This document shows, in pieces, positions 5,970 to 6,137 of a stretch of 6,137 nucleotides of DNA. Source of the stretch: Bryobacteraceae bacterium (GTDB taxonomy: Bacteria; Acidobacteriota; Terriglobia; Bryobacterales; Bryobacteraceae); the NCBI GenBank assembly GCA_030036985.1, contig JASHSD010000155.1, forward strand, positions 1 through 6,137. Direction: 5' to 3'. How positions within the stretch are numbered: the stretch's first letter is position 1; the number at the start of each line of letters is the position of its first letter. A program made the position numbers and the translations under genes. The notes beneath the pieces are model-generated. The model was not told the DNA's origin, made no database searches, and saw only the letters and a list, made by a program, of their open reading frames with translations.

Positions 5970-6137
5970 ATGAGTATCCCACGAACCGTCGCCGAAGTGA
6001 TTCGAGAGCACGTCAGCCTGGAGATCGAAGGCATTGACCGGATGTACCTGAACGTGTACGTGCCGGCCTTGCAGCGGGAAGGAGGAGTAGCCGGTTTCCC
6101 GTTTCCATCGCGGTTACCAGTTTGCGTCCAGCGCGCT
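5970..6137 (+). CDS. N-terminal fragment of a conserved hypothetical protein, apparently frameshifted
   Basis: The frame is open from ATG 5970 to the window edge (56 codons). GGAG at 5960-5963 lies 6 nt before the start. The N-terminus (MSIPRTVAEVIREHVSLEIE, then GIDRMYLNVYVPALQ) resembles a family of hypothetical proteins of roughly 500-600 residues that I remember from soil acidobacteria and actinobacteria. No function can be given. In that family the segment after GVAGF continues with something like FRFHRG...FASSAL. Here the +1 frame from 6100 reads RFHRGYQFASSA, whereas the annotated frame gives the unrelated PFPSRLPVCVQRA. This implies one extra base or a two-base loss near the CCC at 6098-6100. 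It could be a pseudogene, or a sequencing error in the homopolymer. Confidence 0.7.
   Translation, partial: MSIPRTVAEVIREHVSLEIEGIDRMYLNVYVPALQREGGVAGFPFPSRLPVCVQRA

Noticed and set aside
5829..6011. 60-codon minus-strand open frame across the divergent region
   Set aside because: It overlaps the start of the conserved hypothetical gene and the paired leader, and has no family resemblance.
1..6137. CRISPR array, rRNA or tRNA genes, phage or transposase genes
   Set aside because: No regularly spaced direct repeats, rRNA or tRNA signatures, or transposase/integrase motifs were seen.

Overview
The window is GC-rich chromosomal bacterial DNA. Its gene content and intergenic palindromes suggest an Acidobacteriota genome of the Solibacter/Bryobacterales type. 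The clues are a HAMP-less chemoreceptor with a characteristic signalling domain, a short periplasmic cytochrome c, an orphan MCE protein, and 'CTCCCTT...AAGGGAG' intergenic repeats. This placement comes from remembered family resemblance, not a search.

Layout. (1) 3-1553 (+): a methyl-accepting chemotaxis protein whose true start lies just outside the window. (2) 1553-1675: a 123-bp, MITE-like, imperfectly palindromic element with 18-20 bp terminal inverted repeats and a TTA duplication, inserted exactly in the chemoreceptor's stop codon. (3) 1690-4166 (-): a two-gene operon, plsC-like acyltransferase followed by a long-chain acyl-CoA synthetase, joined by an ATGA overlap. (4) 4253-4582 (+): a secreted mono-heme cytochrome c, divergent from the operon, followed by a second copy of the palindromic repeat family. 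(5) 4725-5795 (-): a membrane-anchored MCE/MlaD-type lipid-transport protein whose C-terminal half is built of five 34-residue repeats. (6) 5873-5965 (+): a leader that can fold with a 9-bp closing stem over the ribosome binding site, just before (7) 5970-6137 (+), the start of a conserved hypothetical gene that runs off the window and appears frameshifted.

How the genes work together. The acyltransferase and acyl-CoA synthetase form a plausible acyl activation-and-transfer pair, in the same order as the two domains of the fused Aas protein of enterobacteria. The MCE protein points to lipid movement across the envelope, but it has a divergent neighbour on one side and a convergent one on the other, so no permease or ATPase partner is adjacent. 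The cytochrome and chemoreceptor look functionally independent of these.

No intergenic stretch exceeds 300 bases. The gaps are 1554-1689 (mostly the MITE-like element), 4167-4252 (divergent promoter region), 4583-4724 (palindromic repeat and small hairpins) and 5796-5969 (divergent promoter region and structured leader). The most interesting signals are the stop-codon insertion, the possible SD-sequestering leader, the frameshift near the 3' edge and the exact 34-residue MCE repeats.
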